From NCBI RefSeq assembly GCF_004028155.1, contig NZ_SBII01000004.1, positions 1 to 64,000 of the forward strand: a stretch of 64,000 bases of DNA, written 5' to 3'. The notes beneath the pieces were generated by a model. That model saw nothing but the letters and a program-made list of their open reading frames with translations, was not told the DNA's origin and did no database searches. Within the stretch, counting starts at the first letter, position 1, and every line of letters starts with the position of its first letter. Below, piece by piece: positions 36,601-44,031 of the stretch. Position numbers and translations under genes: made by a program. The stretch comes from Flavobacterium cerinum. Its GTDB lineage: Bacteria > Bacteroidota > Bacteroidia > Flavobacteriales > Flavobacteriaceae.

Positions 36601-39600
36601 ATTACAGGATGTAAAAGCTCTGTACGCCTGGCAATACCGGTAACATTAACAGATGCTCCAACACCTACAACTCTAAATAATGAACAGAGTTTCTGTAAAA
36701 TAAATAACCCGAAAGTGTCTAATATTCAGGTGAACCAGCCAAATGTAATGTGGTATTCTGCTCCTTCAGGAGGAACGGAGTTCTCGAATACAGATTCCCT
36801 TATAAGTGGAACAACATATTATGGTGGTTTAGTTGTAGATGGTTGTGTTAGCAGTATTCGTGTTGCTGTAACGGTAACGATAAATGATGCTCCAACACCA
36901 ACAACTTTAAATACAACACAAAACTTTTGTTTAATAAATGCGCCAACAGTAGGCAATATTGTTGTAGCCGAAACAGGGGTTGTTTGGTATACTACTCCAA
37001 CAGGAGGAGCTCCAATAGCTAATAGTACACCACTAGTGTCTGGTTCTACTTATTATGGTTCATTAACAAGTGGAAGCTGCCAAAGCTCGATTCGTCTTGC
37101 CGTAAATGTTGTGGTAGGTACTGCACCAAGTCCAACCGGAGCAGCAGCACAAAGCTTCTGTAAAGTAAATAACCCAACAGTAGGCAGCATAGTAGTAGCC
37201 GAAACAGGTGTTGTTTGGTATACTACTCCAACAGGAGGAGCTCAAATAGCAAATACTACACCACTAGTGTCCGGTACAACATACTATGGCTCATTAACAA
37301 ATGCCGGATGTCCAAGTGTTATCAGGCTTGCTGTAACAGTGTTGGTAAACGATGCTCTAACACCAAGTACTCTTGATACTACACAGGATTTCTGTTTAGT
37401 AAACAGCCCTAAGGTATCTAATATACAGGTGAATCAAACTGGAGTGGTATGGTATACCGCTGATGTTGGAGGAACAATAGTGGATAACGCGACAGCATTA
37501 ATAAACGGTACAACCTATTATGGCTCTTTAACAGATGGTGTTTCAGGATGTATAAGCTCTATACGTCTTGCTGTAACAGTTACTGTAGGTAATGGAATAA
37601 CACCAACAGGTGCTGCTGCACAAAACTTCTGTTTAGCAAATGGCCCTACAGTTGGTAATATAGTAACCGATCAAATTGGAGTAGTTTGGTATACAGCTGC
37701 AGTAGGAGGAACAATTGTCGCTAATACGACACCTCTAATATCTGGCACAACATATCATGGTTCGCTTACAGATCCTGCTTCAGGATGTATAAGTTCTACC
37801 AGATTTGCAGTAACAGTAACGGTAGGTGATGCACCAACTCCGGGAACGCTTGATACTACACAGGATTTTTGTTTAGTGAACAGCCCTAAGGTATCCAATA
37901 TACAGGTTAATGAAACCGGTGTGATTTGGTACACAGCTTCGGCAGGAGGAACACCAGTAGCTAATGATACTGCACTTGTAAATGGTGCAACCTATTACGG
38001 CTCATTAACGAATGGAACAACAGGATGTACAAGTTCTGTACGACTGGCTGTCACGGTAACTATAACTGATGGTCCTACACCAACAGGAGCTGCTGCACAA
38101 AATTTCTGTTTGGCAAATAGCCCTACAGTAGCTAATATAGTAGTAGGTCAAACGGGAGTAGTTTGGTATACAGCTGCTAACGGGGGCGCAGTGGTGCCTA
38201 ATGGTACAGCGCTGGTAAGTGGAACAACTTACTTTGGCTCATTGGCAAACCCAACTACAGGATGTATAAGTTCTGTAAGGCTTGCAGTAACAGTGACAGT
38301 AGGTAATGCACCTACACCGGAAACGTTGAATTTGAACCAGTCTTTTTGTTTGGTAAATAATCCAAAAGTTTCTGACATACAGGTGAACAATACCGGAGTA
38401 GTTTGGTATACAGCTTCATCAGGCGGAGCAATAGTTCCTGGCACAGCTGCATTAACATCGGGTACAACGTACTATGGTTCGTTAACCGATGCGGGTACAG
38501 GATGTATAAGTGCTGTAAGACTTGCTGTAACGGTAACAGTAAATGATGCGCCGGTACCATCAACGCAGGATACTACACAGGATTTCTGTTCGATTAATGT
38601 ACCAACAGTTGCTAATTTACAAGCAGATCAGCCAGGTGTGGTTTGGTATACAGTTCCAACAGGAGGTACTCCAGTTGCTGCTACTACTCCGCTAACAAAT
38701 GGTACCTATTATGGAAGTTTAACTGTAGGAGGCTGTAACAGCTTGACAAGACTTGAAATAGCGGTAACAATTAGCAATGGTATAACACCATCGTCTGCTA
38801 ATACAACGCAGAGTTTCTGTACGATTGACTCGCCAACGGTTGCTAACATACAAGTAGATCAAACAGCAGTTACATGGTATACTGCAGCAGTAGGAGGTAC
38901 TGTTGTACCGGCTACAACAGCACTTGCCAATGGTGTAACCTATTATGCATCTGTTATAGATCCGGCTACAGGGTGTCCAAGTGCAATTCGATTAGCCGTA
39001 TTGGTTAATCTTAAAAATGGTACAACACCTACAACAGTTAGTACTTCACAATCTTTCTGTGCGGCAGATCTGCCTACAGTGGGTGATATACAGGTTAACA
39101 ACCCAAGCGTGACTTGGTATACTCAACCTACGGGTGGTGTAATAGTTGATGCTACTGTGCCACTGGTAAATGAAATGATTTACTATGCAAGTATCGTAGA
39201 CGCTTCAGGATGTGCAAGTGCAGTGCGACTTGCCATAACAGTGAACATAAGTAATGGTACAACACCAAGTACAAATAATACCAATCAGACATTCTGTTCG
39301 ATAGATAATCCAACAATTGCGAGTATTCAGGTAAATGAACCGGGAGTTATATGGTATGCTGCTAATGCCGGAGGTACACCACTTCCTGCAACACAAGCAC
39401 TACAATCTGGTTCTACGTATTATGGAGCATTGGAAAGCGCTGCAGGCTGCGAGAGTTTAGTGCGCCTTGCAGTAACGGTAACCATAAGCAATGGTATTAC
39501 ACCATCGACAGATGATGATACTCAGGACTTCTGTAAAACAGATAATCCAACAGTAGCCAGCATACAGGTAAGTCCTGCAGGAGTAGTATTCTATACTCAA

Positions 39601-40860
39601 CCAACAGGCGGATCGCTTATTGATGCAGCAACACCATTAACAAATGGTACGGTATACTATGCATCTTACACAGATCCTATTACAGGTTGTGAAAGCTCAG
39701 TACGTTTGGCTATAACGGTAACCGTAAATAGTGGAGTTACACCTACAGCCACAGATCTTACTCAGGAGTTCTGTCAGGGTGATACGCCTACGGTCTCTGA
39801 CCTGCAGGTTAATGAAACGGGTGTGGTTTGGTATACAGTTCCAACAGGAGGTGCACCACTAAACCCTAATACTCCCTTAACAAGCGGTACTTATTATGCT
39901 TCTCTTACTACAGGCGGCTGCCCAAGCAGTGTTAGACTTGCGATAACTGTAACAGTTTACGGAAGTACTCCTGCAACGATAACCGGCGGAGGACCAGAAG
40001 CATGCTTTGGTCAACAGGTTACTTATAGTACACAAAGCGGTAACTCAGGATATGTTTGGACGGTTGTTGGCGGTGATATTATTGCCGGCGGATCAACGTC
40101 GGATAATACTGTAACGGTGAACTGGACAGATATCGGTCAAAACTTTGTAAGTGTCTCTTATACAGATGCTAACGGATGTGCGGGTATAGCTGCTGCTGAC
40201 CTTGAGGTTAACGTAACAAGCTGCTCTGATATAACAATTTCTAAAACTGTTAATTTATTTGCTCCTAATATTGGCGAAAACGTTATTTTTACCATAACTG
40301 TAACCAATAACGGACAAAGTATATTTACAGATGTTGTTGTTAGCGAGGTACTTCCGGATGGTTATGAGTTTGTAACTGCGCTTTTAAGCAAAGGTACTTA
40401 TGACGTTGTAACCGGTGTTTGGAGTATTCCGGAAATATTACCGGGACAATCGGCAGTAATGAATCTGGAAGCTAAAGTTGTATTTGGAGGTAATTATGAG
40501 AATGTTGTTTACATACTAACATCTACACCACTGGACAGCAACATTGGCAACAATGAAGCGAGAGCAACGATCGAACCATCATGCTTAACGGTATACAGTG
40601 AGTTTACACCTAACGGTGACGGACTTAATGAAACCTTTAGAATTGACTGTATAGAATTTTATCCAAATAATAAATTGGAAATATTTAACAGATATGGTTC
40701 GTCTGTCTATAAAACTGCAGGTTACACCAATAATTGGGATGGAACTGCAAATGTAGACGGTGTTGTAAGAAGAAACGAGCAGCTGCCGGTAGGAACCTAT
40801 TTCTATGTACTTGAAGTAGACGGCAAGACTAAGTCAGGATGGGTATATATTATGAGATAA
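33658..40860 (+). CDS. Giant multidomain adhesin with type B (CHU_C) T9SS sorting domain
   Basis: The protein has 2400 residues. A signal peptide ends near YLYSQ. An unnamed beta domain (about 25-180) recurs after the calcium repeats (about 676-840). Between them lie about ten thrombospondin type-3-like calcium-binding units (CDQDNDGLTN, DTDGDGINDG) with a 54-residue period. Sixteen CHU_C-associated Ig-like repeats of about 78 residues follow (FC..., GVVWYT, GGT, YYGSL, RLAVTV). Then come a PKD-like segment, a DUF11 domain (about 2190-2300) and a C-terminal CHU_C domain (EFTPNGDGLNETF, NRYGSSVYK, LPVGTYFYVLE). It resembles SprB-type surface adhesins in plan but lacks clear SprB repeats. The SprF-like partner follows. 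Confidence 0.93.
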   Translation: MKSLIIKILLLAGLFMPFQYLYSQQIDVTLKYTTATNVYEVYARPNFTQNNFFFGGGSQITVVLPAASANAAFSITTVNGGPWVDNSQIYAPAADIAHDFHGIATNGAMVNFTSGTELLLFRFTLLDGCLAGVRLFNNASDPLSAASGMTGADFRIYLSNVIDLQDHYGTNYANTGTVCAVIDNDGDGSPAGTDPDDNNPCVPNPNFGTCDQDNDGLTNTEEATIGTNPTVADTDGDGINDGTEVTNGSNPLNPCSPNVNSPVCDQDGDGLTNAQEATNGTNPTNPDTDGDGINDGTEVTNGSNPLNPCSPNPLAGPCDQDSDGLTNTIEASLGTNPTNPDTDGDGINDGTEVTNGSDPLNPCSPVAIPGCTTVDADGDGVPSTTDPDDNNPCVPNPAAGLCDQDNDGLNNNQEATNGTNPLVPDTDDDGINDGTEVANGSNPLSPCSPNLNFPTCDQDNDGLTNGEEAMNGTNPTIPDTDGDGVNDGAEVTNGSDPLSPCSPNPLFGTCDQDNDGLTNSQETMQGTNPTNPDTDGDTINDGLEVANGTNPLDACSPNLNSPACDQDGDGLTNAQEATLLTNPTNPDTDGDGVNDGLEVTNGSDPLNPCSPNLSSPACDQDNDGLTNNQEASLGTNPTIPDTDGDGINDGTEVANGSNPLNPCDPNPASPACTVNPEIQYTVKFNAATCTYEIYGKPNFTAANFFIASGSQVGVLLPTVIDNVPLVVTSVNGGVWANNSSVFAPGASPANDFHAVSTSGSAVNLVAGQELLLFTFKLPNAQCCAVGIRLFNNATDPQSTATGMGNGDFNNYFANVFILDNYFTGNYNNTGTICDPCLINPVATPTTLNPTQTFCAADVPTLANLQTVETNIKWYAAPTGGVPLANNTPLVNNTTYYATQFETVNNCESVNRLAVAVILNDTPPPTTFINPQTFCVADAPTVASISVVQTGVSWYDVPTGGTPLAAATLLVSGTTYYGSLTGITGCKSSVRLAIPVTLTDAPTPTTLNNEQSFCKINNPKVSNIQVNQPNVMWYSAPSGGTEFSNTDSLISGTTYYGGLVVDGCVSSIRVAVTVTINDAPTPTTLNTTQNFCLINAPTVGNIVVAETGVVWYTTPTGGAPIANSTPLVSGSTYYGSLTSGSCQSSIRLAVNVVVGTAPSPTGAAAQSFCKVNNPTVGSIVVAETGVVWYTTPTGGAQIANTTPLVSGTTYYGSLTNAGCPSVIRLAVTVLVNDALTPSTLDTTQDFCLVNSPKVSNIQVNQTGVVWYTADVGGTIVDNATALINGTTYYGSLTDGVSGCISSIRLAVTVTVGNGITPTGAAAQNFCLANGPTVGNIVTDQIGVVWYTAAVGGTIVANTTPLISGTTYHGSLTDPASGCISSTRFAVTVTVGDAPTPGTLDTTQDFCLVNSPKVSNIQVNETGVIWYTASAGGTPVANDTALVNGATYYGSLTNGTTGCTSSVRLAVTVTITDGPTPTGAAAQNFCLANSPTVANIVVGQTGVVWYTAANGGAVVPNGTALVSGTTYFGSLANPTTGCISSVRLAVTVTVGNAPTPETLNLNQSFCLVNNPKVSDIQVNNTGVVWYTASSGGAIVPGTAALTSGTTYYGSLTDAGTGCISAVRLAVTVTVNDAPVPSTQDTTQDFCSINVPTVANLQADQPGVVWYTVPTGGTPVAATTPLTNGTYYGSLTVGGCNSLTRLEIAVTISNGITPSSANTTQSFCTIDSPTVANIQVDQTAVTWYTAAVGGTVVPATTALANGVTYYASVIDPATGCPSAIRLAVLVNLKNGTTPTTVSTSQSFCAADLPTVGDIQVNNPSVTWYTQPTGGVIVDATVPLVNEMIYYASIVDASGCASAVRLAITVNISNGTTPSTNNTNQTFCSIDNPTIASIQVNEPGVIWYAANAGGTPLPATQALQSGSTYYGALESAAGCESLVRLAVTVTISNGITPSTDDDTQDFCKTDNPTVASIQVSPAGVVFYTQPTGGSLIDAATPLTNGTVYYASYTDPITGCESSVRLAITVTVNSGVTPTATDLTQEFCQGDTPTVSDLQVNETGVVWYTVPTGGAPLNPNTPLTSGTYYASLTTGGCPSSVRLAITVTVYGSTPATITGGGPEACFGQQVTYSTQSGNSGYVWTVVGGDIIAGGSTSDNTVTVNWTDIGQNFVSVSYTDANGCAGIAAADLEVNVTSCSDITISKTVNLFAPNIGENVIFTITVTNNGQSIFTDVVVSEVLPDGYEFVTALLSKGTYDVVTGVWSIPEILPGQSAVMNLEAKVVFGGNYENVVYILTSTPLDSNIGNNEARATIEPSCLTVYSEFTPNGDGLNETFRIDCIEFYPNNKLEIFNRYGSSVYKTAGYTNNWDGTANVDGVVRRNEQLPVGTYFYVLEVDGKTKSGWVYIMR
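34201..35685 (+). repeat. TSP3-like calcium-binding coding repeats, mostly 162-bp period
   Basis: Eight CDQD-x-DGL-x-N units, beginning near 34285, 34447 and 34609 and continuing to about 35660, plus two shorter D-x-DGDG...DPDDNNPC units. Asp-rich loops fit calcium binding, and two Cys per unit could pair. Confidence 0.9.
36185..39965 (+). repeat. Sixteen Ig-like coding repeats of about 235 bp
   Basis: Each repeat contains a Q-x-FC start, a WY strand, GG-T, YYGSL or YYAS, a second Cys and RLAVTV. Repeats 4-10 (about 36900-38560) are most alike. They include an alternation between a TQDFCLVNSPKVSN type and an AAAQNFCLAN type, showing recent expansion by pairs. Confidence 0.9.
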
Positions 40861-40875
40861 AACAAGGATAAGAAC

Positions 40876-40900
40876 GGAGTGGCAGTTTTGCTGCCACTCC
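40876..40900 (+). other. Strong intercistronic hairpin without U-tract
   Basis: GGAGTGGCAG at 40876-40885 pairs perfectly with CTGCCACTCC at 40891-40900 around a 5-nt loop. It lies between the giant adhesin and its SprF-like partner. No T-run follows, so processing, stabilisation or partial attenuation is more likely than full termination. Confidence 0.7.
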
Positions 40901-40927
40901 CATTATCAACAAAAAATATATTTTAGT

Positions 40928-41860
40928 ATGAAAATGAATTCGACAATTCTTAAAAAATATTTCCTGATATTTTTCATCCTTATGGCCATAGGCGCTAAGG
41001 CACAGCAGGAACCGCAGTATACGCAGTACATGTACAACACGTTAGCTGTAAACCCGGGCTATACAGGCTCACCCGGCTTTCTTGAGGCAACACTGCTGCA
41101 TCGTTCACAATGGGTAGGTATTGACGGGGCACCAAGAACCCAGGCATTTACCATTCACTCTCCGGTATTTAATGATAAAGTGGGTTTAGGGCTTAGTGCC
41201 GTAAACGATAAATTAGGACCGGCAGATGAGGTGTATGTAGACGGTAATTTCTCTTATACAATACCGGTAAGTTATAATTCTAAAATTGCTTTTGGCCTTA
41301 AAGCCGGAGCAAGAGTTTTAAATATTGACTGGTCTAAAGGAACTTATTATCAGGGAGGAGATCCATTGCTTAATACCAATATCAATAATAAGATCTCACC
41401 ATCTGTGGGTGCCGGGATTTATTATTATACAGAGAAATGGTATGCAGGAGTATCTGTACCTAATTTTATAAGAGCAGATTATTATGATGATATTAAAGAA
41501 TCTACAGTATCAGACAGGCTTCATTACTATGTAATTGGAGGTTATGTATTTGATATTTCGGATAATTTAAAATTTAAACCAGCGGTAATGGGTAAAATAG
41601 TATCGGGAGCACCGATTACGGCAGATTTTTCTGCTAACTTTTTATTGTATGATAAGCTAACTCTTGGAGCATCTTATCGTTGGGATGACTCTGTGAGCGC
41701 ACTGGCGGGTTTTCAAATTACAAGAGGCTTGTTTATAGGCTACTCTTATGATTACACCGTAACAGAGTTTAACAAATACAATGATGGATCTCACGAGTTT
41801 ATTTTGAGATTCCAGTTAGTACCAAAAGCAGCCAGAATTAAATCGCCAAGGTTTTTCTAA
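40928..41860 (+). CDS. PorP/SprF family type IX secretion outer-membrane protein
   Basis: The protein has 310 residues with a signal peptide ending GAKAQ. It carries the family signature EPQYTQYMYNT, NPGYTGS and WVGIDGAPRTQ, then a beta barrel with SALAGFQITRGLFIGYSYD, and ends SPRFF. It is clearly paralogous to the protein at 9598. It follows a CHU_C adhesin and precedes an OmpA-type gene by 12 bp, the usual arrangement for SprF-like proteins that help secrete type B substrates. I infer that it serves the 2400-aa adhesin specifically. Confidence 0.93.
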   Translation: MKMNSTILKKYFLIFFILMAIGAKAQQEPQYTQYMYNTLAVNPGYTGSPGFLEATLLHRSQWVGIDGAPRTQAFTIHSPVFNDKVGLGLSAVNDKLGPADEVYVDGNFSYTIPVSYNSKIAFGLKAGARVLNIDWSKGTYYQGGDPLLNTNINNKISPSVGAGIYYYTEKWYAGVSVPNFIRADYYDDIKESTVSDRLHYYVIGGYVFDISDNLKFKPAVMGKIVSGAPITADFSANFLLYDKLTLGASYRWDDSVSALAGFQITRGLFIGYSYDYTVTEFNKYNDGSHEFILRFQLVPKAARIKSPRFF

Positions 41861-41872
41861 AACATATACATC

Positions 41873-43810
41873 ATGAAGAGAAAATTATTTTTATTTAGTC
41901 TGTTATTTTGTATAACTGCAGGTTATTCACAGTCTAAGTTAAGAAAAGCCGATAGGCTGTTTGCCAATTTTGCATACGTAGATGCGGCAAAACAATATGA
42001 AGAATACCTGAAAGAAGAAAAACAACCGGGTATTGAAGTTATAAAAAATGTAGGAGATGCTTATTATTATACCGGTAATATGGGCAGTGCCCTGAGATGG
42101 TACACCAAGCTGAATACTACAGATGGTAATATGGACGATAAGTATTTTAATCGTTATATACAGGCATTGCGTGCAGAAGGAAATTATCAGAAAGCCGACG
42201 AGCTTATGAAAAAAAGACTCGAAGCAACAGGAGATAAAGCGGCGATAGATAATTTTATAAACCAGAAAAAATACCTGGACAGCCTTAATAAAGCACCTGC
42301 GAATTACAAGATTTCCAATCTTGCTATTAATACTGATAAGGCCGATTTTGGTACTGCATTTTATGGCAGCCAGATCGTGTATTCTTCAAGTAAGGATACG
42401 ACAAAAGTAGGGGGTAAGGTATATTCCTGGAATGAGCAGCCTTTTCTTGAACTTTTTGTAGCTGATAGAAATGCCGCAGACGGGGCTTTATTTAATGATC
42501 AAAAATTTATCCCAAAAGACCAGACACAGTATCACAATGCTACACTAACCTTTTCGCCGGATCTTAAAACGATATACTACAGTATTAATAACGTAAAGAA
42601 AAATGACAAGCTTATTAATAGCAAAAGCGGTACAAATAACCTTGAGATCATAAAAGGTACTATTGATGGCGATAAACTTTCTAATGTAGAGAAACTGCAG
42701 TTTAATAGTAAAGATTATTCAGTAGCGCATCCGGCACTTTCGTCTGATGGTAAGATGTTATATTTTGTATCTGATATGCCGGGAGGTTTTGGCGATACCG
42801 ATATTTATGTTGCTGAGGTATATACCGATGGTAAAGTAGGTGAACCTAAAAATCTTGGTTCGAGAATAAACACGGCAGGAAGAGAAATGTTTCCTTTTGA
42901 AAGGGATTCCATTCTTTATTTCTCGTCTGATGGGCATTACGGACTTGGAGGACTTGATATTTTTGAGAGCAGAAGAATTAAAGAATTAGATTTTTCTATG
43001 CCTAAAAATATTGGAGCGCCGGTTAACAGCAGCCGAGATGACTTTGCATTTATCATAGACAAGGATAAAAAATTTGGGTATTTTTCATCTTCCAGATCAG
43101 GAGGTAAAGGAGATGATGACATTTATTATTTTACAAGACAGGAGCCTATCTGTAACCAGTGGGTGTCTGGTAAAGTTACTAATATGAAATACAAAATTGG
43201 CATTAATGATGCCGATGTAAAAGTGTATGATAAGTATGGTGACGTAATTGCATCTACCAAAACCAAAGAAGATGGTACTTATAAAGTTGAGGTGCCCTGT
43301 CGATCTAAAATTAAGATAGAAGCCTCAAAAGCAAATCATACTAAGGCAGAAAAAGAGTTGGAAACAACTAAAAAACCGGATGATGAGACTAAAAATATAG
43401 ATTTTGAGCTTTCTAATTATGACGATTTGATTAAGAAAGACGGTAATGTAGAGAAAGTAGATATTAATCCGATCTTTTTTGATTACGACAAATCAGACAT
43501 TAAAGAACAGGCTGCTTTAGAACTTGATAAAGTAGTGTATGTTATGAAAAACTTCCCTGGTATAGTAATTAAGATCGAATCGCATACCGATTCAAGAGGT
43601 AAAGATGCTTATAACCTGAAATTATCTCAGGAAAGAGCAAAATCTACTTACGATTACATTATTGCCAGAGGAATAGACCCATCGCGTATAGAAAGTGTTA
43701 AAGGATATGGTGAGACGCAGCTGCGCAATAAGTGCAGTAATGGCGTGAAGTGTACAGAAGAGCAGCATGCTGTGAACAGAAGATCTGACTTTATTATTGT
43801 TAAGAAATAA
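41873..43810 (+). CDS. TPR/PD40/OmpA-family envelope protein (PorE-like)
   Basis: The protein has 645 residues with a signal peptide of about 19 residues (ITAGYSQ). TPR-like helices come first (NVGDAYYYTGNMGSALRWY), then PD40 propeller blades (SSDGKMLYFVSDMPGGFGDTDIY, each within one blade) and a carboxypeptidase-regulatory-like domain. A C-terminal OmpA domain (about 525-640) has the peptidoglycan-binding signature FFDYDKSDI, HTDSRG and NLKLSQERA. This layout matches PorE-type T9SS proteins, which tether the outer-membrane complex to peptidoglycan. It is co-transcribed with the SprF-like gene. A terminator follows its stop. Confidence 0.93.
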   Translation: MKRKLFLFSLLFCITAGYSQSKLRKADRLFANFAYVDAAKQYEEYLKEEKQPGIEVIKNVGDAYYYTGNMGSALRWYTKLNTTDGNMDDKYFNRYIQALRAEGNYQKADELMKKRLEATGDKAAIDNFINQKKYLDSLNKAPANYKISNLAINTDKADFGTAFYGSQIVYSSSKDTTKVGGKVYSWNEQPFLELFVADRNAADGALFNDQKFIPKDQTQYHNATLTFSPDLKTIYYSINNVKKNDKLINSKSGTNNLEIIKGTIDGDKLSNVEKLQFNSKDYSVAHPALSSDGKMLYFVSDMPGGFGDTDIYVAEVYTDGKVGEPKNLGSRINTAGREMFPFERDSILYFSSDGHYGLGGLDIFESRRIKELDFSMPKNIGAPVNSSRDDFAFIIDKDKKFGYFSSSRSGGKGDDDIYYFTRQEPICNQWVSGKVTNMKYKIGINDADVKVYDKYGDVIASTKTKEDGTYKVEVPCRSKIKIEASKANHTKAEKELETTKKPDDETKNIDFELSNYDDLIKKDGNVEKVDINPIFFDYDKSDIKEQAALELDKVVYVMKNFPGIVIKIESHTDSRGKDAYNLKLSQERAKSTYDYIIARGIDPSRIESVKGYGETQLRNKCSNGVKCTEEQHAVNRRSDFIIVKK

Positions 43811-43841
43811 ACTCTTTTTTGATTACCAGTTTTTATTACCG

Positions 43842-43873
43842 AAAAGGCATCCTGAAGGGGGGTGCCTTTTTAT
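43842..43873 (+). terminator. Intrinsic terminator of cassette B
   Basis: AAAAGGCATCC pairs with GGTGCCTTTT-type sequence around a short loop, followed by TTTTTATTT. It lies about 32 bp after the OmpA-family stop. Confidence 0.8.
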
Positions 43874-43918
43874 TTGCATAAAAATGTGCGTTTGAAATGC
43901 ATAATTAAAAATATATAG

Positions 43919-43948
43919 TTGTTTAATCTTGACGAATTATTACTTTTG
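43919..43948 (+). promoter_or_regulatory. Promoter of the foldase operon
   Basis: TTG at 43919-43921 and TACTTTTG at 43941-43948 are separated by exactly 19 bp, an exact match to the flavobacterial -33/-7 consensus. The expected start site gives a leader of about 75 nt before the ATG at 44032. Confidence 0.75.
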
Positions 43949-44031
43949 TTGGTCGCATAAAGTGAGAAATCATAATTTTTTAGGTTTCCCTGCGTTTACT
44001 AACCGATTAAAGCATATAAATTAAGTTTATA

